A stretch of DNA of 64,000 nt from Rhodanobacter sp. L36 (GCF_009765755.1 NZ_LMUV01000011.1:329964-393963); one strand, 5' to 3'; shown: positions 46,710 to 56,700, numbered from the stretch's first letter. Notes: generated from the sequence alone by a model not told the origin. Program-made: numbers and translations.

Positions 46710-47321
46710 TCAACGCAACAGTGAATCCTCCGAATCGTCCGGCGGCTCGTCGATCAAACCCAGTTCTTCGCCGAGTTCCGGCACGCGCTCGCCGTGCGCC
46801 ATGCTCGAGAAAACACCGTCGCGACGAATCAGTCCGTGGTACAGCGCAGCGCCCATGTGCGCGAGAAACGTCAGCAGCAACGCTGCGGCAAACCACGCAT
46901 GCATGTGACGCAGCACCGCGAACGCGGTCGGGCTCACCGGAAAGATCGGCGGCAATCGCAGCGTGTCGCTCAGCATCACCGGATAACCGCCGGCCGAAAG
47001 CATTGCCCAGCCGATCAGCGGCATCGCCACCATCAGGATGTACAGCAGCCAGTGCGACGCAAGCGCCGCCAGCTTCTGCAACGCAGGCAGGTCGGCGGGC
47101 AACGGCGGCGGCGGATTTCGCACGCGCACCACGATGCGCACGATCGCCAGTATCAATATCGCAATGCCCAGCGGCTTGTGGATGCGCAGCAACAGATCGT
47201 GTCGCTCCGACACCGACGCCACCATGCCCACGCCGATGAAAAGCATCGACACGATCAGGATCGCCATCAGCCAGTGCAGCGTGCGCGCCGCGCGCGTGAA
47301 ATGCGGGATCTGCGAACTCAT
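46710..47321 (-). CDS. Cytochrome b561-type membrane protein
   Basis: A 203-residue four-helix dihaem protein of the bacterial b561 family. Haem-ligand-type His appear in ARTLHWLMA, IHKPLG, ALASHWLLYILMVAMPLIGW and HAWFAAALLLTFLAHMGAALYH. An acidic C-terminal tail of about 30 residues is unusual. It overlaps the preceding peroxidase gene by 4 bp, so it probably passes electrons from quinol or another donor to that enzyme. Confidence 0.88.
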   Translation of the reverse strand: MSSQIPHFTRAARTLHWLMAILIVSMLFIGVGMVASVSERHDLLLRIHKPLGIAILILAIVRIVVRVRNPPPPLPADLPALQKLAALASHWLLYILMVAMPLIGWAMLSAGGYPVMLSDTLRLPPIFPVSPTAFAVLRHMHAWFAAALLLTFLAHMGAALYHGLIRRDGVFSSMAHGERVPELGEELGLIDEPPDDSEDSLLR

Positions 47322-48406
47322 GGCGTGCCCTCCGGTTTTGCATGCGCCGCGGCGGTGCCGGGCAGGTGGGCTTCCTCGCTGGTGCGGCGCAGGTACGAAT
47401 CGGCATACGCGGCAGAACGCGCCGGCAGCAAGGGATCGTCCGACGCCTCGATGCCTGCGGGCAGCACCAGCGGGTCGTAATTGATGTCGCGGCATGGGCC
47501 GCTGTCCTGCGGTTCGGCGCGATCGATCACCAGCGTGCCGGCCTCGATCGTCTTGCGTGTCGCCGGCCACACCTTCGTCGCGTCGTTGGTCGGGTCGCTT
47601 GCGTCGGCCAGCGTCAACTGCAAGGTCCAGCGCAAGGGCGACTGGCGCAACCGCTGCGTGAGATCGGCGGCGAGATAATCCGCGTCGCCGGCCTTGCCCG
47701 TGTCGACAGTCGCATCGCTGGCCTGCGGCACCATGCGCCAGCGCACCGGCTGGCGCAGGCCGTTCGCATCCACCAGCACGAACGCGTTGAGGCTGTCGTA
47801 ATACTCGGTGGCAAAACTTGCCGATGGCTTCGCCGTTTTCACCCACGCGAGAAACGCGGCGGTTTCCGGATGCGACGCGAAAAACGCGCCGATCTTTGCG
47901 GCATCCGGTTTGCCCGTCGCGGGGTCCGGCTGCTGCGCCTGCAGCTGTTCGAAAAACGCCTGTGGCGTCGCCACCGGAAACACCGGCATCGAGTTCATGC
48001 CCGTGCGCCACTGCTGTCCGTTCGCCAATGCAAACCGCAACGCCATGCTGCGTATCGGCACGCTGCCATCGGGCGCATACGGGTTGCTGCCCGGTATCGC
48101 AAAACGCCCGACCACCGGCGTGCGGCCTTGCGCAAACACCTTCGCGATGGACAACGGCTGCGCCTGTCCATTGCTGTCGAAATAGCCGCCCACGCAAACA
48201 CCCTTCGCGTGATTGCGACGAAATCCGGGAAACGTCCCCGCGTCTTTCTGAAACTGATCCACCAGTTTTTTCGGCGTCAGCCGCTGCGGCGACAACCAGC
48301 CACCGACATAGGCGAAAGCCGCGACTGTCATGGCCAGCACGGCGATGATCACTACCCACAAAACAATCGGTCGTGATCGACCTTCGCGTATCGATGGTTC
48401 TGGCAT
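47318..48406 (-). CDS. Catalase-like (SrpA-type) peroxidase, membrane-anchored
   Basis: A 362-residue protein of the catalase-related peroxidase group. The N-terminal TM helix (PIVLWVVIIAVLAMTVAAFAYVGGWL) anchors or exports it. Catalase-fold blocks follow: FRRNHAKGVCVGGYF with the distal His region, RFAIPGSNPYAPDG, and near the end DINYDPLVLPAGIEASDDPLLPARSAAYADSYLRR with the Arg-x3-Tyr haem ligand pattern. It lacks the C-terminal half of true catalases. Coupled to cytochrome b561, suggesting a membrane peroxidase with an electron donor. Confidence 0.88.
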   Translation of the reverse strand: MPEPSIREGRSRPIVLWVVIIAVLAMTVAAFAYVGGWLSPQRLTPKKLVDQFQKDAGTFPGFRRNHAKGVCVGGYFDSNGQAQPLSIAKVFAQGRTPVVGRFAIPGSNPYAPDGSVPIRSMALRFALANGQQWRTGMNSMPVFPVATPQAFFEQLQAQQPDPATGKPDAAKIGAFFASHPETAAFLAWVKTAKPSASFATEYYDSLNAFVLVDANGLRQPVRWRMVPQASDATVDTGKAGDADYLAADLTQRLRQSPLRWTLQLTLADASDPTNDATKVWPATRKTIEAGTLVIDRAEPQDSGPCRDINYDPLVLPAGIEASDDPLLPARSAAYADSYLRRTSEEAHLPGTAAAHAKPEGTP

Positions 48407-48615
48407 GGTTGGCTCCTGGGCAATCGAGTAGTGGCGTGCAGCGACGAGTTCGTGTCGACATCCATGCCGCGAATCTTTCGTCCCCCCCCGTGACCCGAGG
48501 TTACACGCGTTGCCTAAAGCTTTCGTGATGCGGGGCGCATGATCAGTCGCACGACTGACAAGCGTTGCTATGCGGTGCTACTGTCGCGCCCATCGTGCTT
48601 TTGGGGGAGCAGGTT

Positions 48616-50244
48616 ATGACGTCGCATGGACGCGTGGTTCTGATCACGGGCCTGGTTATCCTGGGTATCGTCGGGTGCTGCTGGATCGTCTCCGACATCG
48701 CATGGCGAACCTCCCAGGCAACGCACGTCGCGCAGGCGCAACGCGCCGGGCAAGCCGCTCGTTCATGGCCTCCACCTCGGCCTGCATTCACCCCCGACGA
48801 GGTGCGTGCCTTTCTCGCCAAGGTCAGGAGCGCCGAGGCCATCGCCGATCCGTTGCAGCGGTGCGTCAGTTATCCCGATCCGCCACGCAGTCACTGGTCA
48901 CCGGAATCGGCAAAGGCGTATTGCCTTTATTACCTGCAACAAACCATCACATTCGACGAGGCTGAAAAACTCATCGAGCACGGGCAGGCTGCCGAGCTGG
49001 ATCGCCGACTTGCACAGGAGCTGCAGGCGCAACTCACTCGCCCGGACTCGCACGGCTTGCTTGACCACACGTATTTCGCCTCGTTCAACGATGGCTCGTT
49101 CGACGTGCGTGAGACACTGGACGCATGGAAGCGCGCATCGCCCTCCAGCGCCTTTGCCTTCGCCGCAAGTGGTTCGGCCTATGTGGCGATGGCTTCCAAA
49201 GCGCGCGGTGGCGCCTACATAAACGAAACGCCACAAAGCAACATCGACGCCATGGACCGCCTGCTGCAACAGGCCGATACCGACCTGCAGCGCGCAGCCA
49301 AACTCGACCCCAAGGTCACGCCCACCTACGTCGCCATGATCAACGCCGGTTCGATGAGCCTGGGCGGCGATTACCTCCGGCGCGCCGCACAAGCCGGCCT
49401 GGCCGCGGCACCCGACAACTACGCCATCTACGGCACCCTCAGTGGCGCGACAGAGCCACGATGGGGTGGTTCGCTCGCCGCCATGGATCACATGGCCAGG
49501 CAGGCGCAGGCGTACGTGAAACAGAATCCGCTGCTGGCGATCCTGCTTTCCGCCGAGCCGGCTTATCGTTATGACGTGTGCAACTGCCGGTCTTCGGCCG
49601 ACTGGTCCATGTTCCCCACGGTATTCGACAACGTCTCCAGCGTGTCGTTGCTGTCCTATGCCGGTGGCGCGGCCAGCGAGCAGAACCACTTCGACCTCGC
49701 AGCGATCTATCTGTCCGAAGTGTTGCGCTTTCAGCCCGGCGCCGAAGGCGCGCGCCGGCAGCGTGACGTCAGTTTGCCCGCCTTTGGCGAAACCGCCATG
49801 GCGCTGGACGATGCCAGTCGCCTCATCGCCGCCGACCCGTTGCCGTCTCGCAATTTTCGGGCGCGCGCCGATATCTATATGTCGATGGGGAAAGTTGCGC
49901 TTGCCGAAAAGGATCTCGAGCAGGCACTGGCGATCGACCCGGACGACATCGATGTGCTCGTGCCGCTGGGCGACCTCTATGCCAACCAGACGTACGAGTG
50001 GGACAAGGCCTGGCATATCGCCGATCGCATCATCCAGAAATATCCAAACAGCCCCGCTGGATGGATGACGCGGGCGACCATCCAGGAAAACCAGCCGCGC
50101 GCGGGCCTGGCCGACACCCTGCAGCACGTCGTCGAACATTTTGGCCATGACCCTTCCATGCAATGGCAGATCAACCGTATGCGCGAAGTGCTCGCGAGGG
50201 GGCCGAGAAGCGCGCCGAGTTTCCGGGCGTCGAAAAATCACTAG
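48616..50244 (+). CDS. TPR-containing membrane-anchored protein
   Basis: A 542-residue protein with one N-terminal TM helix (VVLITGLVILGIVGCCWIV), a middle part with Cys pairs (YDVCNCRSSADW) and a DUF4034-like look, and C-terminal tetratricopeptide-like repeats (MGKVALAEKDLEQALAIDPDDIDVLVPLGDLY). No enzymatic motif. Likely a scaffold at the membrane, facing the periplasm. GGGGGAG precedes the ATG at 48616. It is monocistronic, upstream of hutU. Confidence 0.75.
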   Translation: MTSHGRVVLITGLVILGIVGCCWIVSDIAWRTSQATHVAQAQRAGQAARSWPPPRPAFTPDEVRAFLAKVRSAEAIADPLQRCVSYPDPPRSHWSPESAKAYCLYYLQQTITFDEAEKLIEHGQAAELDRRLAQELQAQLTRPDSHGLLDHTYFASFNDGSFDVRETLDAWKRASPSSAFAFAASGSAYVAMASKARGGAYINETPQSNIDAMDRLLQQADTDLQRAAKLDPKVTPTYVAMINAGSMSLGGDYLRRAAQAGLAAAPDNYAIYGTLSGATEPRWGGSLAAMDHMARQAQAYVKQNPLLAILLSAEPAYRYDVCNCRSSADWSMFPTVFDNVSSVSLLSYAGGAASEQNHFDLAAIYLSEVLRFQPGAEGARRQRDVSLPAFGETAMALDDASRLIAADPLPSRNFRARADIYMSMGKVALAEKDLEQALAIDPDDIDVLVPLGDLYANQTYEWDKAWHIADRIIQKYPNSPAGWMTRATIQENQPRAGLADTLQHVVEHFGHDPSMQWQINRMREVLARGPRSAPSFRASKNH

Positions 50245-50340
50245 GCCTGCGGTCGATCCGAGCCGCTGCGGCAAGCGTCCGGCGTCCGTTTTTTGCCTCG
50301 CCTATACTCGATCGTCTGTCCCGTCCAAGAGCCTCGACGC

Positions 50341-52011
<1,671 letters not shown>

Positions 52012-52118
52012 GGATGCTTCGATAGCACACTTGAGCGTGCACTACCTCAATCGAGGTTTTGGAAGAGTAGAGTCATCTTCAAAAACCACATGTGCGAGAC
52101 AGTGAGGGTAAGAACAAA

Positions 52119-53078
52119 ATGGATGCTGAGTTCCACTATCCGCCGGATGTCTTCGATTTACTAATTGAGACCATTTCGCGCTTAAGTCGGGGCAAAAAAG
52201 GTGTCGTTCTGTTTCTTCAAGGCGCTGGAGTTGCGCATGACGACCTTGCTGAGGTCAACGAAATCGTTCGTACTAACCCCAAGTCTATTACTAAGTTTGA
52301 AATCGTACGTAAGGTACTTACGAAGGTAAATGCGCGTGGAGACAGTGGCCTTCGCCCGCGCCGCGAGATCATAAAGCGCGTCACTGAATTTGAAAGTTTT
52401 GATACCTGTTGGCCAGAGGATCGGCTCGAAGCGAAAGGACTCGTGGCCAGTGTTCGTGAAGCGGTAAATGCCAAAGACTCGTTCACGAGGATGAAGCGAG
52501 AGCGCGATGTGGAGCGCGAGCAAGTGCTTTCTCGTCAACGGCGTGAGCAGGTGGCTGCTGCCCTTAAACGAGCAAACATCGAAGACGTAAGCAGGCGGCT
52601 ATTCGCCTTGTTTTCAATGGACAAAGAACCTCAAGAGCGGGGTAGGCTGCTCGAAGCCGTGCTAAACGACCTCTTCAAAGTCTATGGCATCCTTGTTCGT
52701 GAGGATTTTCGCAGGAGGGAGCCGGATAGTGGCGTAGTTCTTGAACAGATTGATGGTGTAATTGAACTCGACGGCACGATTCATCTTGTTGAAATGAAGT
52801 GGCTAAATTCACCTGTAGGAATGGGGGAGTTTTCACCGCATCTCAGTCGACTATTTATGCGTGCTAACGCACACGGAATTTTCATTGCCACAAATGGATA
52901 CACGCAGCCGGTCATCACCGAATGCGCGAACGCGCTAAGTCTTAAGACTATGTTTCTGTGTTCGTTGCAAGAGTTTGTGTTGCTGCTTCAGCGACAGGGT
53001 GATCTTGTGGAATTTCTCAAGGAAAAGTCTCGCGCCGCCATTGTTGATAAGAAGCCATACTTGGAAATTCTCGGCTAA
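52119..53078 (+). CDS. Mrr-like restriction endonuclease
   Basis: A 319-residue protein. The C-terminal half (about 170-300) has the PD-(D/E)xK nuclease pattern of the Mrr_cat type: GRLLEAVLNDLFKVYGI, an Asp in LEQIDGVIELDG and the Glu-Met-Lys triplet in IHLVEMKWLNSP (D212, E225, K227), then FIATNGYTQPVI. The N-terminal 100 residues have no recognised domain, and a charged helical linker joins them. Codon use and base composition are AT-richer than the neighbours, suggesting acquisition. Probably a DNA-targeting defence nuclease; no methylase accompanies it, as expected for a type IV-like enzyme. Confidence 0.8.
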   Translation: MDAEFHYPPDVFDLLIETISRLSRGKKGVVLFLQGAGVAHDDLAEVNEIVRTNPKSITKFEIVRKVLTKVNARGDSGLRPRREIIKRVTEFESFDTCWPEDRLEAKGLVASVREAVNAKDSFTRMKRERDVEREQVLSRQRREQVAAALKRANIEDVSRRLFALFSMDKEPQERGRLLEAVLNDLFKVYGILVREDFRRREPDSGVVLEQIDGVIELDGTIHLVEMKWLNSPVGMGEFSPHLSRLFMRANAHGIFIATNGYTQPVITECANALSLKTMFLCSLQEFVLLLQRQGDLVEFLKEKSRAAIVDKKPYLEILG

Positions 53079-53093
53079 CTTGAGGGGACAGAT

Positions 53094-53441
53094 ATGCGCG
53101 GATACCTACCCGTCTTTGCAGCTGTGATCGGACTGGCCGGGTGCGGAGGCAAGGTTCAATCGCCGGGCCCGATTATTGGAGCGGGGACATTGAAGTGCTT
53201 GGAATGGACGCAAGCCCGCTCGACCTACGATTCTTCAAGGGACAGCGCGTTGCTCGTTGGCATGGCGACAAGTTGGCTCACGGGTGATGTTTCCGGCCGC
53301 TCGCAGGGGATGGAGCACGAAGACCTAACCATCGCGACACTACAAAAGCGCCTCGACGCTCAGTGCCAGCGGAGTCCTTCAGTGACGATTGCTGAGGGTG
53401 CTGACTCATTGATTCACGAACTAGACATGGATCGTCAGTAG
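53094..53441 (+). CDS. Small predicted lipoprotein, unknown function
   Basis: A 115-residue protein with signal peptide and lipobox IGLAGC. The mature part has three Cys (including the lipidated one) and no recognised domain. GAGGGGAC lies upstream of the start, and it follows the endonuclease gene by 15 bp, so the two may be co-transcribed although a functional link is not obvious. Confidence 0.65.
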   Translation: MRGYLPVFAAVIGLAGCGGKVQSPGPIIGAGTLKCLEWTQARSTYDSSRDSALLVGMATSWLTGDVSGRSQGMEHEDLTIATLQKRLDAQCQRSPSVTIAEGADSLIHELDMDRQ

Positions 53442-53470
53442 CAACCAGAACGTCTACATCGGAGCTGAAT

Positions 53471-53519
53471 AAAGGTCAGGTTCATTTAATTCGGCTTGAT
53501 AAATGAATCTGACCCCTTT
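53471..53519. repeat. GGTCAG-type inverted repeat
   Basis: A long imperfect inverted repeat between the lipoprotein and radical SAM genes. The left arm (53471-53488) runs AAAGGTCAG..TTCATTTA, the right arm (53500-53519) TAAATGAA..CTGACCCCTTT. They pair over about 17 positions with one G.U and a 2-nt bulge, around an 11-nt loop. The T-run CCTTTG is short, so termination is possible but not sure. The same GGGTCAG core recurs at five other places up to 59.9 kb. Confidence 0.75.
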
Positions 53520-53582
53520 GTTCACTGATCCAACTTCTTCAAAAACTGATGTACGTCGTAGTTGAATCCGCTAAGGATGTCT

Positions 53583-53600
53583 GCGACTCGAATGAGTCGC
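53583..53600. promoter_or_regulatory. Hairpin just before the radical SAM ribosome site
   Basis: A perfect 7-bp stem GCGACTC / GAGTCGC with a GAAT loop, directly followed by TAGGAGCC, the likely Shine-Dalgarno region, and the ATG at 53614. No T-run, so not a terminator. It might influence translation or act as a protein-binding site. Confidence 0.5.
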
Positions 53601-53613
53601 TAGGAGCCCAGCA

Positions 53614-54750
53614 ATGGATAAGCACGTTGCCATCATTGGAACCGCACAGTTGTCACAGGTCAATCCGAGCCTTAAGAACCCTGTCGAATACCGCAAAAGC
53701 GGGCTGAGCCTCAACCATATCATCGGTTGTCCTTTGGATTGCAGCTACTGCGTAAGGCACTTGTTCGGTAATTTCGATCAGCGTAAGCCTCTAGCGTTGA
53801 TGACTGACGAGCAAGCTTTTGAGCAGCTGATCTCACATCGCTACTTCCAGCCTCACATCACACCAATTCAGTTGTTCAATCGGGCAACCGATCCGATGCT
53901 TCCTGAGGTGAAAAATCATACTCATAAGATATTGCGATTGCTGGATCAATCCGGACTGACCAACAACGTCCTCGTCATTACCCGCTGGCGCGTGACGCCA
54001 GAGGACTGCGTGCGATTCAATGCCTTGAGCAATATCAAGCTGACCATATTGGTAACGTACTCGGGCATCGACGACCCTGAGGTCGAGCCGATCAAGTCAT
54101 CAATTGCTGCCAGCAGTCTAGGCGTCCTGTTCAAGCATGCGCAGCGGTACAGGACGTTGCTTTATTGGCGACCTATCGTTCCAGGACTCAATGACTCGGT
54201 GCAGCACATTGATCGGGCGGCGCAATTAGCGAGACACGCTCACGCGACGGTTTTTAGCGGATTGTTCTATCGTAAAGAGATTGCGCAGTATTACCAAAGC
54301 CAGGGTATTCCCGAACCCTATAGCTCGACCGCGAGGCGCAAGCTTCTGCCGCTGGAGGACGAAAAGCGGTTGATCAGGATTTACCAAACGCACACCTCGA
54401 GCGCTCCCATCTTTCGCAAGACATCCTGTGGTGTGGCCTATGCTCACCAACAACCCGATTACAATGGTCATTTCGGCATCACGGAAATCTGTGACATTTG
54501 CCCGTCCACGCAGTTCTCGACGTGCAAAGCCGCTTGGAAAAAACCTGATGACGCGCTTCTTAGCAGCTTGTGCAAGAGCCTAGGAGTCCAGGGTGAGCCC
54601 GTGATTACAGATCGTTCCATCGTTGTTCGCGGCCTGGATGAACAGCGGCGATATTTCCTACAGCACACGCTTGGATATCAAGTACATGATATCGACAAGC
54701 CGCATCACTATGAGCGCCATGGCCGCTCGGAAGCTGAGAGGAATACCTGA
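53614..54750 (+). CDS. Radical SAM enzyme with C-terminal Cys cluster
   Basis: A 378-residue radical SAM protein. The CxxxCxxC motif for the SAM-binding 4Fe-4S cluster is C39-C43-C46 in IGCPLDCSYCVRH. The core shows IQLFNRATDPMLPEV and VLVITRWRVTPED, reminiscent of the spore-photoproduct-lyase-like branch, though I cannot assign a subfamily. Four further Cys (C272, C293, C296, C304, in TSCG and EICDICPSTQFSTC) may bind an auxiliary cluster. The stop overlaps the next start by one base (TGATG). First gene of a three-gene operon; AGGAG is 8 nt upstream. The substrate is unknown; nucleic acid or a nucleotide is a guess from the neighbours. Confidence 0.85.
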   Translation: MDKHVAIIGTAQLSQVNPSLKNPVEYRKSGLSLNHIIGCPLDCSYCVRHLFGNFDQRKPLALMTDEQAFEQLISHRYFQPHITPIQLFNRATDPMLPEVKNHTHKILRLLDQSGLTNNVLVITRWRVTPEDCVRFNALSNIKLTILVTYSGIDDPEVEPIKSSIAASSLGVLFKHAQRYRTLLYWRPIVPGLNDSVQHIDRAAQLARHAHATVFSGLFYRKEIAQYYQSQGIPEPYSSTARRKLLPLEDEKRLIRIYQTHTSSAPIFRKTSCGVAYAHQQPDYNGHFGITEICDICPSTQFSTCKAAWKKPDDALLSSLCKSLGVQGEPVITDRSIVVRGLDEQRRYFLQHTLGYQVHDIDKPHHYERHGRSEAERNT

Positions 54751-55364
54751 TGATGGAAATGAAGTTTCAGTGGCCATCCGAGCCCATCGTAATCGTCGAC
54801 GTCGAAGGCAATGGCCATTCTCCGCCTGATCTTGTGGAACTTGCCATTTCCTCATTTCCAATTGTCGAGGGCATTGGTCCATCGAGTTGGCTCATCAAGC
54901 CTCCCAACCCGATTACCTGGCAAGCGAAACAAGTGCATGGCATCGGTAATTCGGATATAAAAAGCTCCCCTACTTGGAATGAGATAGAAGGCGATGTAGA
55001 ACGGCGTTTACGAGGTAAATGGTTTGTCGCCCACAACGCCTCCGTGGACTATGGCGTGATCAAACGCCATCTACCGGAATGGGTTCCCATCGGCGTGATA
55101 GACACATTGAAGCTTGCTCGTCATGTTTATCCAAATGCTCAGAGCCATGGCCTCTCGGCACTGCTGGCTTTGACTGGCTTGGAAACAGAGGTGTCAGGTG
55201 AGCTGCACCGTGCCGGTGAGGATTCTCGGGTGACGGCACTCCTCCTAGGCCGCCTGATCACAGACTCGCTTTGCAAGAGCTGGATCGAGATATGCAAGAT
55301 CGCCCAGCTCAAAACGCAAATACAAAAAAAGCCAGTTGCGCCGGATCAAGGGGACCTATGGTGA
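54750..55364 (+). CDS. DEDDh-family 3'-5' exonuclease
   Basis: A 204-residue exonuclease of the DnaQ-like superfamily. The acidic residues are in place: D17 and E19 in IVIVDVEGNG, D100 in FVAHNASVDYGVIK, and H153/D158 in ELHRAGEDSRVTALLL, the Exo III motif of the DEDDh type. There is no polymerase or helicase partner domain. It is translationally coupled on both sides: it starts at the last base of the radical SAM stop and overlaps the next gene by 7 bp. The substrate (DNA, RNA or dinucleotides) is not evident. Confidence 0.88.
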   Translation: MMEMKFQWPSEPIVIVDVEGNGHSPPDLVELAISSFPIVEGIGPSSWLIKPPNPITWQAKQVHGIGNSDIKSSPTWNEIEGDVERRLRGKWFVAHNASVDYGVIKRHLPEWVPIGVIDTLKLARHVYPNAQSHGLSALLALTGLETEVSGELHRAGEDSRVTALLLGRLITDSLCKSWIEICKIAQLKTQIQKKPVAPDQGDLW

Positions 55365-55927
55365 GCGCCATTGTTATCGGTGTGGCCGGCACTCATTCGA
55401 CCGGCAAGTCCACGTTCTGTCGTGACCTGAAAGCTTGCATTGAGTTGAAGGGTATTCGCGTGGTGACCATTCCGTCCTTCGGCGCGCGCGCGGTTCTGGA
55501 AAAAATTCCAGTGTTAACCCACCATACCTACGATTCCACGATGTGGTTTATTGAAAGAACGCTTGAAGCGGAACAAGCAGCTCGCGCCAATGCTGAGGTC
55601 GTGCTTGTCGATCGTCCTGTCATCGATGCGGTGGCTTACTGGAACGCGGCCCTTGCGTATCGAGGCGCCAGCGCCGTTGCGTGTGAGGCGAAAGCGGTAA
55701 ACGAGCTCATGCTCAACCACTGCTCAAACTGCGCGACTGTTATTGCTACAAAGCTTGATACGTCCGTCGTTCTTGGCCCTGGGCGAGACATTGACGCCGT
55801 CTTCAGGGAATTGGTGGACTCGCACTTGCACGAGCTTCTCGGCCGCTATTCGATTCATCACCGGGTGCTTGCTCCAGCGGTGCGAGAAGTGCTTCTCGGA
55901 GAGCTCACCGCTGAGCTATCGAGTTAA
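55358..55927 (+). CDS. Small P-loop ATPase/kinase-like protein
   Basis: A 189-residue protein with an N-terminal Walker A motif GTHSTGKST (residues 11-19) and the segment VVLVDRPVIDAVAYWN, where the Asp-Arg pair recalls the DR motif of nucleoside/NadR-type kinases (AAA_28-like group). The small size argues against an oligomeric AAA+ remodeller. The ATG at 55358 is preceded by AAGGGGACC and overlaps the exonuclease stop; an upstream in-frame ATG at 55271 lies deep within that gene. It is the last gene of the radical SAM operon. Possible role: phosphorylation of a nucleoside made or modified by the first enzyme. Confidence 0.78.
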   Translation: MVSAIVIGVAGTHSTGKSTFCRDLKACIELKGIRVVTIPSFGARAVLEKIPVLTHHTYDSTMWFIERTLEAEQAARANAEVVLVDRPVIDAVAYWNAALAYRGASAVACEAKAVNELMLNHCSNCATVIATKLDTSVVLGPGRDIDAVFRELVDSHLHELLGRYSIHHRVLAPAVREVLLGELTAELSS

Positions 55928-56361
55928 TTCAATCGTCCCGGGTTCCGCGAAAAAGGGGACGGAGGCTGAGGTTTCCCCACGAATCTCCTCGCTCAATCAA
56001 AACGTTGCGTGCGTTCTGAAGGAACAGTGCGCGCATGATGCGGTCATTCCTCACGGGTTACGAAGCCAGAGGAGACCACACCATGCGCGTGACCAAAGTA
56101 TTGCAAAAACGAAATAGGGGTCAGAGTGCGCTTTTCAGTCGGTCGGCATTTTGCGGGGTCGCCCGATCCTGAGTGGTCCGACCGAGCGCGCCAGCTGGGC
56201 TTCGATGTCGGAACGAAAGCGATCTGAGCCAAGCGCATGTTGGCGTTGAAAAACAGGGTCAGTGCGCCTTTCACTCGTTCGAAAGTTGTAGGGGCCGCCC
56301 GAACAGGTTTGCCGCGCCCATACTGACGCCGCATTGAAGATCGCAACTCGGGGGGTGATCC
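55928..56361. other. Intergenic repeat remnants, no gene recognised
   Basis: About 434 bp between the kinase-like gene and the 2-TM gene. It contains a phrase AAAAAGGGGACGGAGGCTGA (from about 55949) and two related GGGTCAG units at 56116 and 56255. I see no convincing coding region; a short frame ending at the first unit (RVTKVLQKRN) could be a remnant of a lost gene. The composition returns to higher GC across this stretch. Confidence 0.6.
56116..56311. repeat. Two diverged direct repeats with GGGTCAG heads
   Basis: Unit A (56116-56175) and unit B (56255-56311) align along their length: a GGGTCAG head, GTGCGC, a CTTTTCA or CTTTCA tract, a TCG-rich part, then GGGG(T/C)CGCCCGA. They are offset by about 139 bp and have diverged, with small gaps. 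They look like the ends of a decayed mobile repeat. Confidence 0.6.
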
Positions 56362-56700
56362 ATGAGCCGACTCCTCAACGAGGTCGATGCGGCCATTGCC
56401 CGCATGCCTTGGAGTGAAGACGAGAAATCGCAGGTGCGCAGGCGCGCACGACGGTATGACCACGCATGCGGCTGCGGCTTCGGTGGTGCGTTTCTTGTGC
56501 TTGCGATCCTGGCCTGCTTGGCCCGCCTCGTTTTGGCCGATCCTTTCTCCTGGAGCCTGATCCCCCTTGGTGTGATCGGCGTTTTCTGCGCCGGGCTCGC
56601 GGGCAAGGCGATCGGAGTCGGCTGGGCGAAGGTGAGGCTGCTGTTCCTGCACCGTTCGCTGATTCGCCTCATGCCGGCATCAAGGGGAGTGCTTCCATGA
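56362..56700 (+). CDS. Small two-helix membrane protein, unknown
   Basis: A 112-residue protein with an acidic-basic N-terminus (MSRLLNEVDAAIARMPWSEDEK), a Cys pair (ACGCG) and two TM helices (GGAFLVLAILACLARLVL and LIPLGVIGVFCAGLAGKAIG), then a basic tail. GGGGGGTGA lies upstream of the ATG. The stop overlaps the phosphoesterase start (ATGA), so the two proteins are made together; it may serve as membrane partner or immunity-like factor. No family recognised. Confidence 0.72.
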   Translation: MSRLLNEVDAAIARMPWSEDEKSQVRRRARRYDHACGCGFGGAFLVLAILACLARLVLADPFSWSLIPLGVIGVFCAGLAGKAIGVGWAKVRLLFLHRSLIRLMPASRGVLP

